Shown one piece after another: positions 35,884-47,199 of a stretch of DNA of 64,000 bases. Location: the NCBI RefSeq assembly GCF_003946695.1, contig NZ_RHOX01000009.1, forward strand, positions 29,571 through 93,570. The letters are read 5' to 3'. The position numbers and the translations under genes were made by a program. Position 1 is the first letter of the stretch. Each line of letters starts with the position of its first letter. The stretch comes from Lapidilactobacillus bayanensis. Lineage in GTDB: Bacteria > Bacillota > Bacilli > Lactobacillales > Lactobacillaceae. Under the pieces are notes generated by a model. The model did not search any database. It saw nothing but the letters and a program-made list of their open reading frames with translations, and had not been told where the DNA came from.

Positions 35884-37179
35884 TTAAGAATTTTGATTTG
35901 CTAATAAAAAACGACGAACATCTGTAATTAAATAAAATGAACCGGCGAATAGATACAAACCATCGCCGCCACTGGCCAGCATTTCGCGTTGGAGCGATTC
36001 TTGCCAAGTAGCAGTGGAATTGATCCCTTCACCTAAGATGGCGTGTAAATCGGCTACAGTCGCTGCACGGGCACTGCTGGGAATTGTTGTCCAAGTAACT
36101 TGCCAATTAGTCTGTGCCAACAAATCCGCCACTTCAGCAATATCTTTATCTGCCATCATTCCCATTGTTAAATAAACATTTTTACCGGGGAATGACTTTT
36201 TAACACCCTGGATTAAGGCGCTGATAGCATTGGTATTGTGCGCGCCATCAATTAAGATTAATGGTTCGTGACTGAGCAACTCCATTCGACCGGCAACGTT
36301 GAATCGCCGTAAGACACGCCGTAAAGTCGGCACATCCAATTCAGCTTGTTGCTTTTGCAAAAACTCGGTTGCCGCAACAATCGCCAAACTTGCATCCGCT
36401 ACTTGCCATTCAGCCAAAGCTGGCATTTGTAAATGACTCAGTTGCAAATCATGCGGTCCAGTTAAATTAAAAATAGCCGTCCCACCGCTTAACTTAAGCT
36501 TACTAAATTGGAATTGTTGCCCTAACCAAAGACCTTGAGCCGATTCAGCAGTCATTTTTTCAGTAATAATGGGTTGAACTGCTTCAGGCAACTTGCCGAG
36601 AATCGTTGTCTGCCCAGTTTTAATAATTCCAGCTTTTTCACGGGCAATATCAGCCAATGTTGGTCCGATAATTTGCTCATGATCCATGCCAATCGAGGCA
36701 ATCACGCCAATCATGGCATTGATCACGTTGGTGCGGTCATGGGCACCGCCAATGCCAACTTCAATCACACCGACGTCAACTTTCTGTTGGGCAAAGTAAA
36801 CAAACATTAAAACGGTGTCCAATTCGAACTCTGTCAACGCTAAGTCAACTCGTTCAAGTTGAGCCTTAACTTGATTCACCAATGCCAATAAATCAGCGTC
36901 ACTGATTTGTTGATTATTAAGCTGAATCCGTTCGTTAAAACGCAGAATAAACGGCGATGTGAACAAACCGACGCGATAACCATGGGCCTCTAAAATCTCA
37001 CTAACCAAATGACTAACGGAACCTTTACCATTCGTGCCCGTAACATGAATACTGGGAAAAGTATTCTGAGGATTTGCAAACAAACTAAGGGCTTGCTTCA
37101 TTAACGTCAATTTATTTGTACGCTGAAATTTTGGCCGTGAATGAATATAGCTTAAGGCTTCATCAATTGTTGTAAACAT
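35884..37179 (-). CDS. folC: Folylpolyglutamate synthase / dihydrofolate synthase
   Basis: The 431-residue Mur-ligase-like enzyme adds glutamates to folates in the cytoplasm. It shows the P-loop VTGTNGKGSV near residue 42, DHEQIIGPTLADIAREKAGIIK near 158-180 and LIDGAHNTNAI near 306. Start ATG 37179 follows GGAGG; the longer frame is not supported. It lies downstream of valS with 190 bases between, in the same direction. Confidence 0.93.
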   Translation of the reverse strand: MFTTIDEALSYIHSRPKFQRTNKLTLMKQALSLFANPQNTFPSIHVTGTNGKGSVSHLVSEILEAHGYRVGLFTSPFILRFNERIQLNNQQISDADLLALVNQVKAQLERVDLALTEFELDTVLMFVYFAQQKVDVGVIEVGIGGAHDRTNVINAMIGVIASIGMDHEQIIGPTLADIAREKAGIIKTGQTTILGKLPEAVQPIITEKMTAESAQGLWLGQQFQFSKLKLSGGTAIFNLTGPHDLQLSHLQMPALAEWQVADASLAIVAATEFLQKQQAELDVPTLRRVLRRFNVAGRMELLSHEPLILIDGAHNTNAISALIQGVKKSFPGKNVYLTMGMMADKDIAEVADLLAQTNWQVTWTTIPSSARAATVADLHAILGEGINSTATWQESLQREMLASGGDGLYLFAGSFYLITDVRRFLLANQNS

Positions 37180-37370
37180 CGACACACCTCCACTCCTGAT
37201 TGAAATTTGAAACATAACCTGAACAACTGACTACAAGTAATTGATGTATAAATTTTGTCGCATTAATGCGGATTAAACTTTCCACTTAAATTGTGGCGGT
37301 CAACTCGTCAGTCTCCGTGCACGCTACTTGAAACGTGTTCAAAATAACTATGGACGTTGTCTGACACATA

Positions 37371-40031
37371 TTATTTGTTTGCATGTAGTTCCTTAATGCG
37401 ACTGACTGTCGCTTCTTGTTGTTTAACGTAGTCCGCACGTTTAACCCGTTGTTCTGCCACGACAGCTTCTGGGGCTTTAGCAACGAAATTAGTATTGCCA
37501 AGTTTACGGTCGATGCGCTCGATTTCGCCAGTCAAGCGGTCATTCTCTTTTTGCAGGCGTGTAATTTCTTCGTCAAGATCAATCAACTCTGCCAGTGGCA
37601 CGAAGATTTCTGCGTCAGTTGTTACAGCCGAGATCGCCAACTTAGGTGCTTTGACATCTGGTCCAATTTCGATAGTTGTTGGGTTTAAGAAGCGTTCCAA
37701 GAATTCAACATTACCATCCAGAATATTCTTTATCCCAACTGAATTAGTCTTGATCAAGACTTCCACTGGTTTGGAAATTGGTGCACCAGCCTGCGTTCGA
37801 ATATTCCGCACACCGCGAATCACTTCAATTAAAGCAGACATTTGCTTCTCAGCATCGTCATCAGCAAGCGCTTCGTTATATTCTGGATAATGCGCAACCA
37901 CTAATGACTTGCCATTATAAGGCATGCTCAACCAAATCTTTTCAGTAACGAATGGCATCGATGGATGCATTAAACGTAAGATTTGATCTAAGACGTAGAG
38001 TAAGTTTTTCCGTTTAGCCGTTTTAGCAGCTTCATCGTCGCCAGTTAAAACAGCCTTACTCATTTCAATATACCAGTCACAAAAGTCATTCCAAATGAAG
38101 TTGTACAGCAAACGACCTGACTCGCCGAATTCAAAGTTGTCATTCAAACGGGTAACGTCAGCAATCAGTGAATTCAAACGGCTTAAAATCCAGCGATCTG
38201 ATAAATCAAAGCGATCACGATTTGCAGGTTGGTCAGTCGCTTTAAGGTCGCCTAAGTTCATGATGACGAACCGACTTGCATTCCAAATCTTGTTAATGAA
38301 GTTCCAAGCAGCACCCACTTTTTCATAACTGAAACGGGTATCTTGGCCTGGAGTCGAACCAGTTGATAAGAACCAGCGCAAAGCATCAGTCCCATATTTG
38401 GCAATGACGTCCATTGGATCGACACCGTTACCAAGCGACTTACTCATCTTACGACCTTGTTCATCACGCATTAAGCCATGGATCAAGACGTTTTCAAACG
38501 GCCGTTTACCTGTGAACTCTAAGCTTTGGAAGATCATCCGCGCCACCCAGAATGGAATAATATCGTAACCTGTGACTAAGGTTGAGGTTGGGAAGTAACG
38601 TTTGAAATCTTCACTATCCGTATCTGGCCAACCCATCGTCGAAAATGGCCAAAGAGCGCTAGAGAACCAAGTATCTAAAACATCAGGATCTTGTTCCCAA
38701 TTTTCACTATCTTTTGGTTCATCCATACCCACATAAATTTCGCCGGTGTCTTTGCGATACCAAGCGGGAATTTGATGACCCCACCATAACTGTCGCGAAA
38801 TAACCCAATCATGAATATTCTCCATCCACTGGCTCCAGGTTGTTTCGAAACGTTCAGGCACAAAATTAACACGATCAGTAGTTTTTTGATTGGCTAAAGA
38901 CATTTCGGCAAGTGGCTTCATCTTAACAAACCATTGGGTTGAAAGACGAGCTTCGACTTGAACACCTGTCCGCTCAGAATGGCCAACACTATGAACGATC
39001 GGATCAACTCGAATCAACAATCCCTCAGCGTCCAAATCAGCAACCATTGCTTTGCGGGCAGTGAAACGATCCATGCCGACATATTTACCAGCATTTTCGT
39101 TCATCGTGGCATCTGGATTCATCGTGTTGATTCGTTCTAAGTCATGACGATTACCCACTTGAAAATCGTTAGGGTCGTGAGCCGGTGTGATTTTAACCAT
39201 CCCGGTCCCAAACTCTGGATCAACATATTGATCGGCAATAATTGGAATGTGACGCCCCTGCAATGGCAAGATAACCTCAGTACCAACTAATTCTTTGTAC
39301 CGTTCATCGCTTGGGTTAACTGCAACGGCCGTATCACCAAACATCGTTTCTGGTCGGGTTGTGGCAATTTCAATGTAGTGCTTGCCATTAAAAGTCTGTT
39401 CAGGATCAACGAGGGGATACTTAACGTGGTAAAAAGCACCCTTGTCGTCTTGATGAATAACTTCAATATCAGACAAAGCTGTTTGCGCTTGCGGATCCCA
39501 ATTAATAATATATTCGCCGCGATAAATTAAACCTTTGTTATATAAATCAACGAAAACTTTACGTACCGCTTTTGATAACCCTTCGTCTAAAGTAAAACGC
39601 TCACGAGAGTAATCGACGGAAATACCCATCTTTGCCCATTGTGCATGGATGGTCTTTTCGTATTCATCAACCCACTCCCAAACTTTAGCGATGAACTTAT
39701 CACGACCGAGATCATAACGGGTAATGCCTTCTTCACGTAATTTGGCTTCCACTTTTGCTTGAGTAGCAATACCAGCATGATCAGTACCAGGCAGCCATAA
39801 AACATCATAGCCTTGCATCCGCTTTTGTCGAATGATCATATCTTGCAATGTCGTATCCCAAGCGTGGCCCAAATGCAGCTTACCCGTTACATTGGGTGGT
39901 GGGATGACGATTGAATACGGCTTGGCTTTCTTATCACCACTTGGCTTGAAGACATCTTCATCTAACCAAGTTTGGTAGCGACCTGCTTCAACGGCTTGCG
40001 GATCATATTTTGGTGCCATTTCTTCTGCCAT
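37371..40031 (-). CDS. valS: Valine-tRNA ligase
   Basis: An 886-residue class I synthetase. HIGH-type motif HLGH at residues 53-56 ([16 protein letters not shown]), KMSKS in [11 protein letters not shown] near 525, the CP1 editing domain in the first half, and a C-terminal coiled coil ([22 protein letters not shown]). Length is normal. A T-box precedes it, but an R1 repeat of about 460 bases lies between T-box and gene, making an unusually long leader of about 880 bases. Confidence 0.97.
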   Translation of the reverse strand: MAEEMAPKYDPQAVEAGRYQTWLDEDVFKPSGDKKAKPYSIVIPPPNVTGKLHLGHAWDTTLQDMIIRQKRMQGYDVLWLPGTDHAGIATQAKVEAKLREEGITRYDLGRDKFIAKVWEWVDEYEKTIHAQWAKMGISVDYSRERFTLDEGLSKAVRKVFVDLYNKGLIYRGEYIINWDPQAQTALSDIEVIHQDDKGAFYHVKYPLVDPEQTFNGKHYIEIATTRPETMFGDTAVAVNPSDERYKELVGTEVILPLQGRHIPIIADQYVDPEFGTGMVKITPAHDPNDFQVGNRHDLERINTMNPDATMNENAGKYVGMDRFTARKAMVADLDAEGLLIRVDPIVHSVGHSERTGVQVEARLSTQWFVKMKPLAEMSLANQKTTDRVNFVPERFETTWSQWMENIHDWVISRQLWWGHQIPAWYRKDTGEIYVGMDEPKDSENWEQDPDVLDTWFSSALWPFSTMGWPDTDSEDFKRYFPTSTLVTGYDIIPFWVARMIFQSLEFTGKRPFENVLIHGLMRDEQGRKMSKSLGNGVDPMDVIAKYGTDALRWFLSTGSTPGQDTRFSYEKVGAAWNFINKIWNASRFVIMNLGDLKATDQPANRDRFDLSDRWILSRLNSLIADVTRLNDNFEFGESGRLLYNFIWNDFCDWYIEMSKAVLTGDDEAAKTAKRKNLLYVLDQILRLMHPSMPFVTEKIWLSMPYNGKSLVVAHYPEYNEALADDDAEKQMSALIEVIRGVRNIRTQAGAPISKPVEVLIKTNSVGIKNILDGNVEFLERFLNPTTIEIGPDVKAPKLAISAVTTDAEIFVPLAELIDLDEEITRLQKENDRLTGEIERIDRKLGNTNFVAKAPEAVVAEQRVKRADYVKQQEATVSRIKELHANK

Positions 40032-40156
40032 AATTAATAACTCCTTTTTTTAAAATCTGAATTAACATTGTTGTGGTGAAACTGAACATTGAACTTGAGA
40101 AATCGAACTGCCTACATGATAAATTTAAGCCTTAAAACTACTATTTTGCTATTCTT

Positions 40157-40620
40157 CGCGCATATGCAAAGTTACGGATTAAACGTGCGCGTTGTCGTGG
40201 CGGGAAATAAACACTTGACGCTGGAACGTAGTGGGCATCGCTTGAAGCCAATTTTTACAAAATCGTCTCCAAGTCGAGCCTTGTTGTAAGCGATAAATCG
40301 CCAACAACAATTTCACTACTGAGCGATATTTATTTCCCGCCACTAAACTAACGAGCGGGCAACCTTTGCACCCTTGCTGAATTGACGAGTTGTTTAATCA
40401 TCGCTAATTTTTCGAAGTGCAAAATTACAGTTAAGGTGCACTAATGCACTTTAGTCAGTGCCGGATGAAAATCACGGTCAGCCGCGGAATTTTTGTTGGT
40501 GGTTTACCACTTACAAGAAAGCTCGTATTTAAGACAATCTCTGATTGACTTAAATCGATGCTCGCAGCGTTCCACCAGCGCATTTTCTGGAGGCACGAAG
40601 AACAGCAACATAACAGCTCT
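40157..40620 (+). repeat. R1 repeat (R1a + R1b), copy 6, within the valS leader
   Basis: R1a spans about 40157-40381 (GTGGCGGGAAATAAACAC pairing with TATTTATTTCCCGCCAC) and R1b about 40455-40620. The left arm is more decayed than in copies 2 and 3. It separates the valS T-box terminator from the valS start. The 40032-41000 gap otherwise holds the T-box and its promoter. Confidence 0.85.
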
Positions 40621-40682
40621 GGAACTTAGCATTCAGTATTCTTTTCGTTGCAACCTGCACATCAAGTAAGTTTCGGCCAACA

Positions 40683-40911
40683 AAAAAATCGCCCTATAAA
40701 TTATAGGACGATTGCTCGCGGTACCACCTAAATTGAAGTCAACGTTAAAACGCAACTTCCAACTCAAACACAATAACGGCGTGGCCCGGCGAGAACTACT
40801 GACTTCATCATCGCAACTCACAAGCTACCAATTCATCTTTGCTTTAAGAACTTCCCACTAACGTTCCCTCACTGAAAAGCAGTCGATCAATTGCTCTTGT
40901 TCAATGTTATT
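40683..40911 (-). promoter_or_regulatory. T-box leader of valS
   Basis: Read leftward, the T-box AGGTGGTACCGCGAGC (40729-40714) is followed by a terminator with AATCGTCCTATAA pairing to TTATAGGGCGATT and TTTTTTT. Stem I is recognisable upstream (ACAAG/CTTGT base). I could not fix the specifier: a GTA lies in the lower internal loop (valine would fit), while GAT/ATG lie in the upper one. Assignment to valine rests mainly on the downstream gene. Confidence 0.85.
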
Positions 40912-40917
40912 AAGGTT

Positions 40918-40946
40918 ATGTTAGCCTAGAATCATGATTTCGTCAA
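40918..40946 (-). promoter_or_regulatory. valS promoter
   Basis: TTGACG (40946-40941) and TAACAT (40923-40918) are separated by 17 bases on the minus strand, directly before the T-box leader. Confidence 0.75.
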
Positions 40947-41000
40947 CAGAAATAGCATTGTGGCGTTTAAATTGCTTTATTTTTTGAATGAGTTAATTTT

Positions 41001-41642
41001 TTAAACTTCTGCTATGTCAGACAGCAACAATAAATTTTGAACTTCACTGGTCAAATCCAGGTAGCGTACGTGCACATTTTTAGGTACGTGCACTGGCTCC
41101 GGTGCAAAACTTAAAATTGAAGTGATGCCACAGGCAACCAAATAGTCCACTACTTCTTGAAAGGCATGGCTTGGTACCGTTGAAATCACACCCTTAATTG
41201 CTTGGGTTTGACTGTCTTCTTTTAATTCATTCAATGATTGAATTGTTACTTCGTTGATAGTTTCACCAATTACATGCGGATCCGCATCGTATGCTGAAAC
41301 AATTTCTAAATTAGGGTTGCGACGAAAATTGTTGATCAACAGTGCCCGGCCTAAATTACCAACACCAATCAATGCGAGGCCTTGAGTTTCATTGACTTCG
41401 AGAATTTCACCAAAGATTTGAATCAAATGAGCGATATCATAGCCATAACCACTCTTGCCCAAATCACCAAAGTAAGAAAAATCACGACGAATTGTCGTTG
41501 GTTCAATCTGAATAATCTTCCCCAGCTGTGCCGATTTAATTCGTAAATACCCATTATCAGCTAAGTTACACAACGTTCGATAATAAATCGGTAATCGTTC
41601 TATACTCATTCGTGGAATTTTTTTATTGTGTGGTGTCATCAT
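41001..41642 (-). CDS. rex: Redox-sensing transcriptional repressor Rex
   Basis: The 213-residue protein has an N-terminal winged helix (KIPRMSIERLPIYYRTLCNL; GKIIQIEPTTIRRDFSYFG) and a Rossmann fold that reads NADH/NAD (LALIGVGNLGRALL). Rex represses fermentation genes when NADH is low. Two adjacent ATG codons (41642, 41639) follow a GGGGTAG site. The gene is alone between thiI and the valS leader. Confidence 0.95.
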   Translation of the reverse strand: MMTPHNKKIPRMSIERLPIYYRTLCNLADNGYLRIKSAQLGKIIQIEPTTIRRDFSYFGDLGKSGYGYDIAHLIQIFGEILEVNETQGLALIGVGNLGRALLINNFRRNPNLEIVSAYDADPHVIGETINEVTIQSLNELKEDSQTQAIKGVISTVPSHAFQEVVDYLVACGITSILSFAPEPVHVPKNVHVRYLDLTSEVQNLLLLSDIAEV

Positions 41643-41685
41643 AACTACCCCATTTTTGTTAATTAAATCACATTTATAGGATACC

Positions 41686-41717
41686 AAAAAAACGCTTCAT
41701 CTGCAAGAGATGAAGCG
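41686..41717 (-). terminator. Terminator between thiI and rex
   Basis: CGCTTCATCT pairs with AGATGAAGCG around a 5-base loop, and the minus strand has seven T after it. It ends transcripts coming from thiI. Confidence 0.85.
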
Positions 41718-41770
41718 CTCCACCAGCGTATTTTCTGGAGGCACGAAGAACAGCAATATAACAGTTCTGA
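41717..41770 (+). repeat. R1b repeat, copy 7, terminal fragment
   Basis: Only the last 54 bases of R1b are present (CTCCACCAGCGTATTTTCTG to ATATAACAGTTCTG). It abuts the thiI terminator stem. The partner arm is absent, so it no longer forms the hairpin. Confidence 0.75.
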
Positions 41771-41888
41771 AACGCGCTTCAAACAACTGACTGCGCATAA
41801 TTTAAGCGAAAATCTCGCTGTGTTTGCACACATCGATCTTTCCGTTTAAATTAAGGCAGTCAACCAGTTGTTCTCCGCGCTCTTGTAA

Positions 41889-43106
41889 TTAGAGAACCGA
41901 TTGAATATCGGTTTGATCGGTCGTTAAGAATTCATCATGGCTGTGGATTTCAGTAATTTTAACTCCTGCTATAGCGCGTGCCATTAAAGCTTCTCCATCT
42001 AATTGGGCTTCGTAATAACGCGCTTTATCCAAGCGCGGTTTAGTCTTAGGGCGCGGCGGTGCAAAAATTGTACAGCAGTCTTCAAATGGCAGGATTGATA
42101 AATCAAAGGTATCAATTTTTTCAGCGATTTCAATGATTTCGTTCTTATCCATTGTGGCAACTGGACGAATGATTGGCATGCTGGTCACATCGTTAATTGC
42201 CACCATACTCTCCAAAGTCTGCGAGGCAACTTGACCAACCGATTCACCATTGAAAATTGCTAAGCCATTGCGTTGCTCGGCCATTTTAACCGCTAAGCGC
42301 AACATGAAACGACGTTGAACTGTCATTAAGTAACCTTCAGGAACAGAACGTTTTACTTCTTCTTGAATTTCTGTGAAGGGTACTTCAATAAACTTAATGG
42401 TTCCAACATATGGTGCCAACTTGGCGGTTAACTGCTTAGCCTTCGCCAAAGCACGATCAGAAGTGTAAGGTGGGCTGAAGAAGTGCACCATTTCAATTTC
42501 GACGCCGCGTTTCATGGCTAGGTAGCCAGCAACAGGCGAATCAATCCCACCAGAGAGCATGAGCATCGCTTTACCAGCGGTCCCGACTGGTAAGCCGCCA
42601 GCGCCTTTAATCGTCTCAGAAGACAAATAAATAGCATCATGGCGTACTTCTACACGCAAGGTAATATCAGGATACTTCATCTGCGCCGTTAATTCAGGTA
42701 GATTATCGTAAATATAATCACCCAACATTAAGTTGATTTGGTTCGTGTCCATTTCAAAAGTATGATCCGAACGTCGCGTGTTAATCTTAAATGTTTTAGC
42801 AGTTGGTGCGAGTTCAGTCATCATTTCTAATGCGGTTTGCTTCAGTAAATCAATGTCCTTGGCAATTTTAATACTAGGCGAAAAGTTTTGGATACCAAAA
42901 ACTTTCGATAACTTTGCCATCACCGCATCATAATTAGTTCCATTTAAAGAAATGTGCATTCGATCGCGCTTAGGGTAAATGTGTAAGTCAGAAAATTGCG
43001 CCAATGCCTTGGTCACGTTACCGTTTAAACGACCAATAAATTCGCGGCGATTCTTGCCCTTCGTTGATAATTCACCGTAACGCACAGTGATTTCAGTGTA
43101 TTTCAT
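41889..43106 (-). CDS. thiI: tRNA sulfurtransferase ThiI
   Basis: A 405-residue enzyme that makes 4-thiouridine in tRNA and can supply sulfur for thiamine. It has an N-terminal ferredoxin-like and THUMP region (to about residue 165) and the PP-loop [18 protein letters not shown] near 183. The C-terminal rhodanese domain of the E. coli enzyme is absent, as in Bacillus. Of three consecutive ATG codons I choose the third (43106), which has proper spacing to AAGGAG. The nifS-type gene upstream should provide the persulfide. Confidence 0.95.
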   Translation of the reverse strand: MKYTEITVRYGELSTKGKNRREFIGRLNGNVTKALAQFSDLHIYPKRDRMHISLNGTNYDAVMAKLSKVFGIQNFSPSIKIAKDIDLLKQTALEMMTELAPTAKTFKINTRRSDHTFEMDTNQINLMLGDYIYDNLPELTAQMKYPDITLRVEVRHDAIYLSSETIKGAGGLPVGTAGKAMLMLSGGIDSPVAGYLAMKRGVEIEMVHFFSPPYTSDRALAKAKQLTAKLAPYVGTIKFIEVPFTEIQEEVKRSVPEGYLMTVQRRFMLRLAVKMAEQRNGLAIFNGESVGQVASQTLESMVAINDVTSMPIIRPVATMDKNEIIEIAEKIDTFDLSILPFEDCCTIFAPPRPKTKPRLDKARYYEAQLDGEALMARAIAGVKITEIHSHDEFLTTDQTDIQSVL

Positions 43107-43363
43107 CATCATTCTCCTTGATGTGAGTGTTATTGATATTCGTTGGATTGGTTGACGTTTATTAATTCCTTAATTCAATACCTTAATTCATGACGACAAT
43201 TAAAAAACTGGCCCAAGAATTACGGCTTTTTAGTTGCAGCATTGCAGCATCAGATACCAAAGTTCAATGTCTTAATGACACCGTCTTATTTACCGAAAAA
43301 GCTAATGAAATAAAACAGTGGAATTAATTAGCAAGGTCAATTTGGTTTCTACTTTGTTGCCAT

Positions 43364-44518
43364 CTAACCACGGCCGTTCATCCGTTCGAAGCGTTGATAA
43401 ATTTCTGGAAAAACTTTCATAAATTGATCGACTTCTGCCTGGGTATTGGCGTCATCTAAACTAATACGCACCGCACTAGTCGCAAGTTTTTCTGGTACTT
43501 GCATCGCTTTAAGGGTTGAAGACTCATCACCAGAACGCGATGAGCAGGCACTAGTCGTTGATAGATAAATACCTTTGGCTTCCAAAGCATGAACGGTGGT
43601 TTCACCACGAACGCCAGCAATGGCAAAGCACAAAATATGTGGCGCAAAATTATCGTTAATTGGTGAAAAGATTGTAATATCTGCTAGCTGACTTAGGAAA
43701 TCAACTAATTGCTGCTTCAAATTTAGTTCATGTTGCGCCTTACCAACCTCATCAGTGAGGGCCAACCGTAATGCCTTACTCATAGCCGCAATCGCGGGCA
43801 AATTTTCGGTCCCACTGCGATGATTAGTTTCTTGACCGCCGCCGCTCATTAACGTGTCCAATGTGCGACCCTTTTTTGCATAAATAAAACCTGTTCCGCG
43901 TGGGCCATGAAACTTATGTGCTGAAAATGTCGCAAAATCAACTCGTTCAGGTAATACTCGTGACCATAAATTCTTGCCGACACTTTGCACTGCGTCAACA
44001 TGGAAATGAATCGTCGGATAATCTTTCAATATCTCACCGATTTCAGTGATAGGTTGAATCGCTCCGATTTCATTATTAACGGCCATTACTGATACCAACA
44101 CCGTCTCTGGCCGAATTGCCTTCGCCACATCAGCGGGATCAACAAAGCCCTGTTTGTTGACTGGTAAATAAGTAACGTCCCAGCCCAACTTTTCCATTTG
44201 TGCTGCCGCATTTAAAACTGCCGCGTGTTCCACACTAGAAACAATCAGATGTTTCCCAAACTCATGCTTAGCAATCGCGGTACCTTTAATCACCCAATTG
44301 TCGCCTTCAGTGCCACCACTGGTGAAATAAATTTCAGCAGCTGAACAGCCGACTAAATCAGCAATCTGTTGCCGCGCCGACTGCAATAATTGTAACGCGT
44401 GATCGCCCAAACCATGTAAACTAGAAGGGTTACCCCAGAAATCATTTGCGACTGCATCATAAGTTTTTAAAACTGCTGGATCGATTTTCGTCGTCGCACT
44501 ATTATCAAAATAAATCAA
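43364..44518 (-). CDS. Cysteine desulfurase (NifS/IscS-like)
   Basis: A PLP enzyme of about 384 residues. The PLP lysine is in FSAHKFHGPRGTGF (near residue 200), the catalytic Cys in TTSACSSRSGDESSTL (near 320), and IYFDNSATTKIDP starts the protein. It removes sulfur from cysteine and, next to thiI, likely serves tRNA thiolation. The best start is TTG 44518 (AAGGAG 8 bases upstream); ATG 44536 is an alternative. The 257-base gap to thiI shows no gene. Confidence 0.92.
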   Translation of the reverse strand: MIYFDNSATTKIDPAVLKTYDAVANDFWGNPSSLHGLGDHALQLLQSARQQIADLVGCSAAEIYFTSGGTEGDNWVIKGTAIAKHEFGKHLIVSSVEHAAVLNAAAQMEKLGWDVTYLPVNKQGFVDPADVAKAIRPETVLVSVMAVNNEIGAIQPITEIGEILKDYPTIHFHVDAVQSVGKNLWSRVLPERVDFATFSAHKFHGPRGTGFIYAKKGRTLDTLMSGGGQETNHRSGTENLPAIAAMSKALRLALTDEVGKAQHELNLKQQLVDFLSQLADITIFSPINDNFAPHILCFAIAGVRGETTVHALEAKGIYLSTTSACSSRSGDESSTLKAMQVPEKLATSAVRISLDDANTQAEVDQFMKVFPEIYQRFERMNGRG

Positions 44519-44661
44519 AATCCAATCTCCTTTGAACATCACCAAGTATCACATTGAACTCGCGACACCCTATAAATTTAACCAACACCACGCAACTCTC
44601 AAGCGGTGTTGGCAGCTGTTAGAACCAGCCATTGACCTCATGATTCGATTTCCAAAAAATA

Positions 44662-44687
44662 GGACCCGGGTTGTTTGACCCAGATCC
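44662..44687 (-). terminator. ezrA terminator
   Basis: Read leftward, GGATCTGGGT pairs with ACCCGGGTCC around a 6-base loop and is followed by TATTTTTT. It lies 77 bases past the ezrA stop. Confidence 0.82.
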
Positions 44688-44763
44688 GTAAATTGTGAAT
44701 TGTAACTGTTAATTACAATTTTTCACTTAGTATAAATTAAACTTTTTAAAATAACAAGTAACT

Positions 44764-46506
44764 TTATTCAGCATCTTCTTGATCTTGTACGGCATTCTCA
44801 GCATTCGTGTTGTAATATGACTCCTCAATGCGCTTGAATGAGCCAGGCTCAACCTGATCAAGCGCCGAAGCAATTGTGTCTAAAGCCATCGCATAATCAA
44901 ACTCTTGATTGTAAATCCGCTTGGCTTCATTAGCAGCACCAGCCAAAGTTTCATTACCATAGGTATAACGGTTGGCATATTGCAAAGCTTGTTCTGTTAA
45001 CACGGCAGAATCACGTAGATCTTCGGACTTTTGAGTTAACGTGTTCAAATCTTCTTGTGTCATTAACATTTGTTTCGTAATGTCTTCGACGTTGATTTGC
45101 ACTTGATTCAAGTTGTTTTTTAGTTTGACAACTTCATCCCCGACCATAGCGTAATATTCAGTATACGTCTTAGGTAGTCCTGGTAAATGTAGTTGTTCTA
45201 CATCACGTTGAATACTCTTGAGACTTAATTCGAATTGCGTGACATTTTGCTTAGCAACTTTTTCACCTTCAAATAGGCCTGAGACACTGTTACTAATCTG
45301 ATATTGCTTAGCTTGCATGTCATTTAAGCTGGCAATAATTTCATTGAACTCTTTAACAGTTTCAGTATAAACAGCCTGATGATCAGCAATTTCTTGTATG
45401 GCGATATCGTACTCTTTATGCATATCTGCCGTTTCAGATTGCATCCGCCGTGCATCTTCTAATTCGTGATGCGTCAGCACATAATTCTGACTCAGATGAT
45501 CCAACGACATAATTAAGTTGGTGATCGAAATACTAGCGTTGTTCAAAAATTCAGAAGTCGATTTCTGCAACTGTTCAACTTCTTTTTTCGCATCGATTTC
45601 TTGTTGTAAACGATCATATAACTCATCAATCTGCGTCACAATCGCCTTATTATTCTGTTCAACTAAAGGTAAGTCTAACTTAGCTAATGCTCCTAAAGTC
45701 ACGGAAATCTTGTTGTGTAACAAAGCAACCGTCTCTAAAATACCAGGCTTAGCAAAGTTGAAATGATCTGCGCGCATCTTCTCGTAAACGTCTTTGATTT
45801 CCTTTAATTGATCTGGAAATTCAACACTCAACTCATGATAACGAGGTGGAATGCGGACGATAACATCTTTAAGTTGACTAAGCTTTTGACTAATATTAGC
45901 TAAACCTTGCTTAGCTTCAAGATGATCACCTTGACTTGTTAACTTGCGGACTTGTTCAAACTGCTTGTCAACATCACTCAAGCAATCTTCAAAGGCATCA
46001 ACAGAATTGCCGTAATCAAATGACTTTGTCAAAACTTCTTTACGCATTTCCCGATACTTAGTTGACAACTTTTCAATCTCAACTTTATTTTGCTCACTGC
46101 TCTTAACTAAACGATCCAGTGAATCTGCAACATCATTGTTCTCTGATCGTGCTTCTTCTAACTGTTGCGTGGTCGTTTCGATCAGCTTGTTAGCCGTCAT
46201 CAATTTAAAACTTTGATTAGCTTGTTCGGTGTTGGTAATATTCTGATACAAAACCCCAAATTTATCGTTGATCAGTTTATAATAAACACCGCGCCACTTC
46301 TCAAAGCTCTTTTGACTTTCACCAGCGAGATTCATCGCTTCCAGTTGTTCGATGGTTTTATAGATTGGCTGATTCGTCATCTTTTCAAAATCATCGCTTA
46401 ACTGACTAATTTGTTTCTCATTTTGTCCTCGTTTAATTGCTGCGTACAACACAACAGCCAATACGATGATCAAAAGTCCTAAGACTACAAAAATCCAACT
46501 TTGCAC
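44764..46506 (-). CDS. ezrA: Septation ring formation regulator EzrA
   Basis: The 580-residue protein has one N-terminal membrane segment (WIFVVLGLLIIVLAVVLYAAI) and an otherwise helical, coiled-coil cytoplasmic body of spectrin-like repeats. It limits FtsZ ring formation and helps place the divisome in Firmicutes. Length matches the family (about 560-580). It stands alone, divergent from the sulfoxide reductase gene. Confidence 0.94.
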   Translation of the reverse strand: MQSWIFVVLGLLIIVLAVVLYAAIKRGQNEKQISQLSDDFEKMTNQPIYKTIEQLEAMNLAGESQKSFEKWRGVYYKLINDKFGVLYQNITNTEQANQSFKLMTANKLIETTTQQLEEARSENNDVADSLDRLVKSSEQNKVEIEKLSTKYREMRKEVLTKSFDYGNSVDAFEDCLSDVDKQFEQVRKLTSQGDHLEAKQGLANISQKLSQLKDVIVRIPPRYHELSVEFPDQLKEIKDVYEKMRADHFNFAKPGILETVALLHNKISVTLGALAKLDLPLVEQNNKAIVTQIDELYDRLQQEIDAKKEVEQLQKSTSEFLNNASISITNLIMSLDHLSQNYVLTHHELEDARRMQSETADMHKEYDIAIQEIADHQAVYTETVKEFNEIIASLNDMQAKQYQISNSVSGLFEGEKVAKQNVTQFELSLKSIQRDVEQLHLPGLPKTYTEYYAMVGDEVVKLKNNLNQVQINVEDITKQMLMTQEDLNTLTQKSEDLRDSAVLTEQALQYANRYTYGNETLAGAANEAKRIYNQEFDYAMALDTIASALDQVEPGSFKRIEESYYNTNAENAVQDQEDAE

Positions 46507-46676
46507 AATAAGTACACCCCTACATACAGAATAATTGCATTAACAGAGAAAATCATCCATAATAAAATATCTTTAACTAGAATTATAGCAGATTTAACAA
46601 GCAGTCCAAGATGTACTGAGGTAAAATATAAATTATTTAAGGTTAATTTAAGATGATGAAGCAGGAAGGAATCAAA

Positions 46677-47144
46677 ATGGACAAAATTTTACTAGAACAA
46701 TTCACCGCAATTTTTGCAGATGACGAGTATCGCACTTCTAACCACATCTCGTTGTTAGCAAACGCCAGTGCCTTTATCATGGAATTAGTGCCTGACTTAA
46801 ACTGGGCCGGCTTCTATTTATGGGAGGATCGAACTGCTCAATTAGAATTAGGGCCCTTCCAGGGAAGATTAGCTTGTGCAACTATCGCCAATCAAAACGG
46901 TGTTTGTGGCACCGCCTTTGCCCAGCAAAAAGCACTTCGGGTCGCCAACGTTCACGAATTTGCCGGTCATATTGCTTGCGATACCGCCACTAATTCAGAA
47001 ATGGTCCTTCCTTTAACTGTCGACGGACAAAAAATGGGCGTGCTGGATCTCGATTCACCCAAACTAGCACGTTTTTCTGAACAAGATCAAGAAATTCTGA
47101 CGGCTTTAACACAAAAAATTGGTGCACTAATTAGCAACAACTAA
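46677..47144 (+). CDS. Free methionine-(R)-sulfoxide reductase (GAF domain)
   Basis: A 155-residue single GAF domain enzyme that repairs free Met-R-sulfoxide. The three active-site cysteines are Cys67 (RLACATI), Cys77 (NGVCGTA) and Cys101 (GHIACDTATNSE), in the spacing of fRMsr. AGGAAGGA lies 6 bases before ATG 46677; an upstream in-frame ATG is less likely. It precedes rpsD but has a separate promoter. Confidence 0.93.
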   Translation: MDKILLEQFTAIFADDEYRTSNHISLLANASAFIMELVPDLNWAGFYLWEDRTAQLELGPFQGRLACATIANQNGVCGTAFAQQKALRVANVHEFAGHIACDTATNSEMVLPLTVDGQKMGVLDLDSPKLARFSEQDQEILTALTQKIGALISNN

Positions 47145-47199
47145 AAGAATTACAACAAACGTTCCGGCTTCACCTACTTTAAAACGTGCTCAACGCAAC

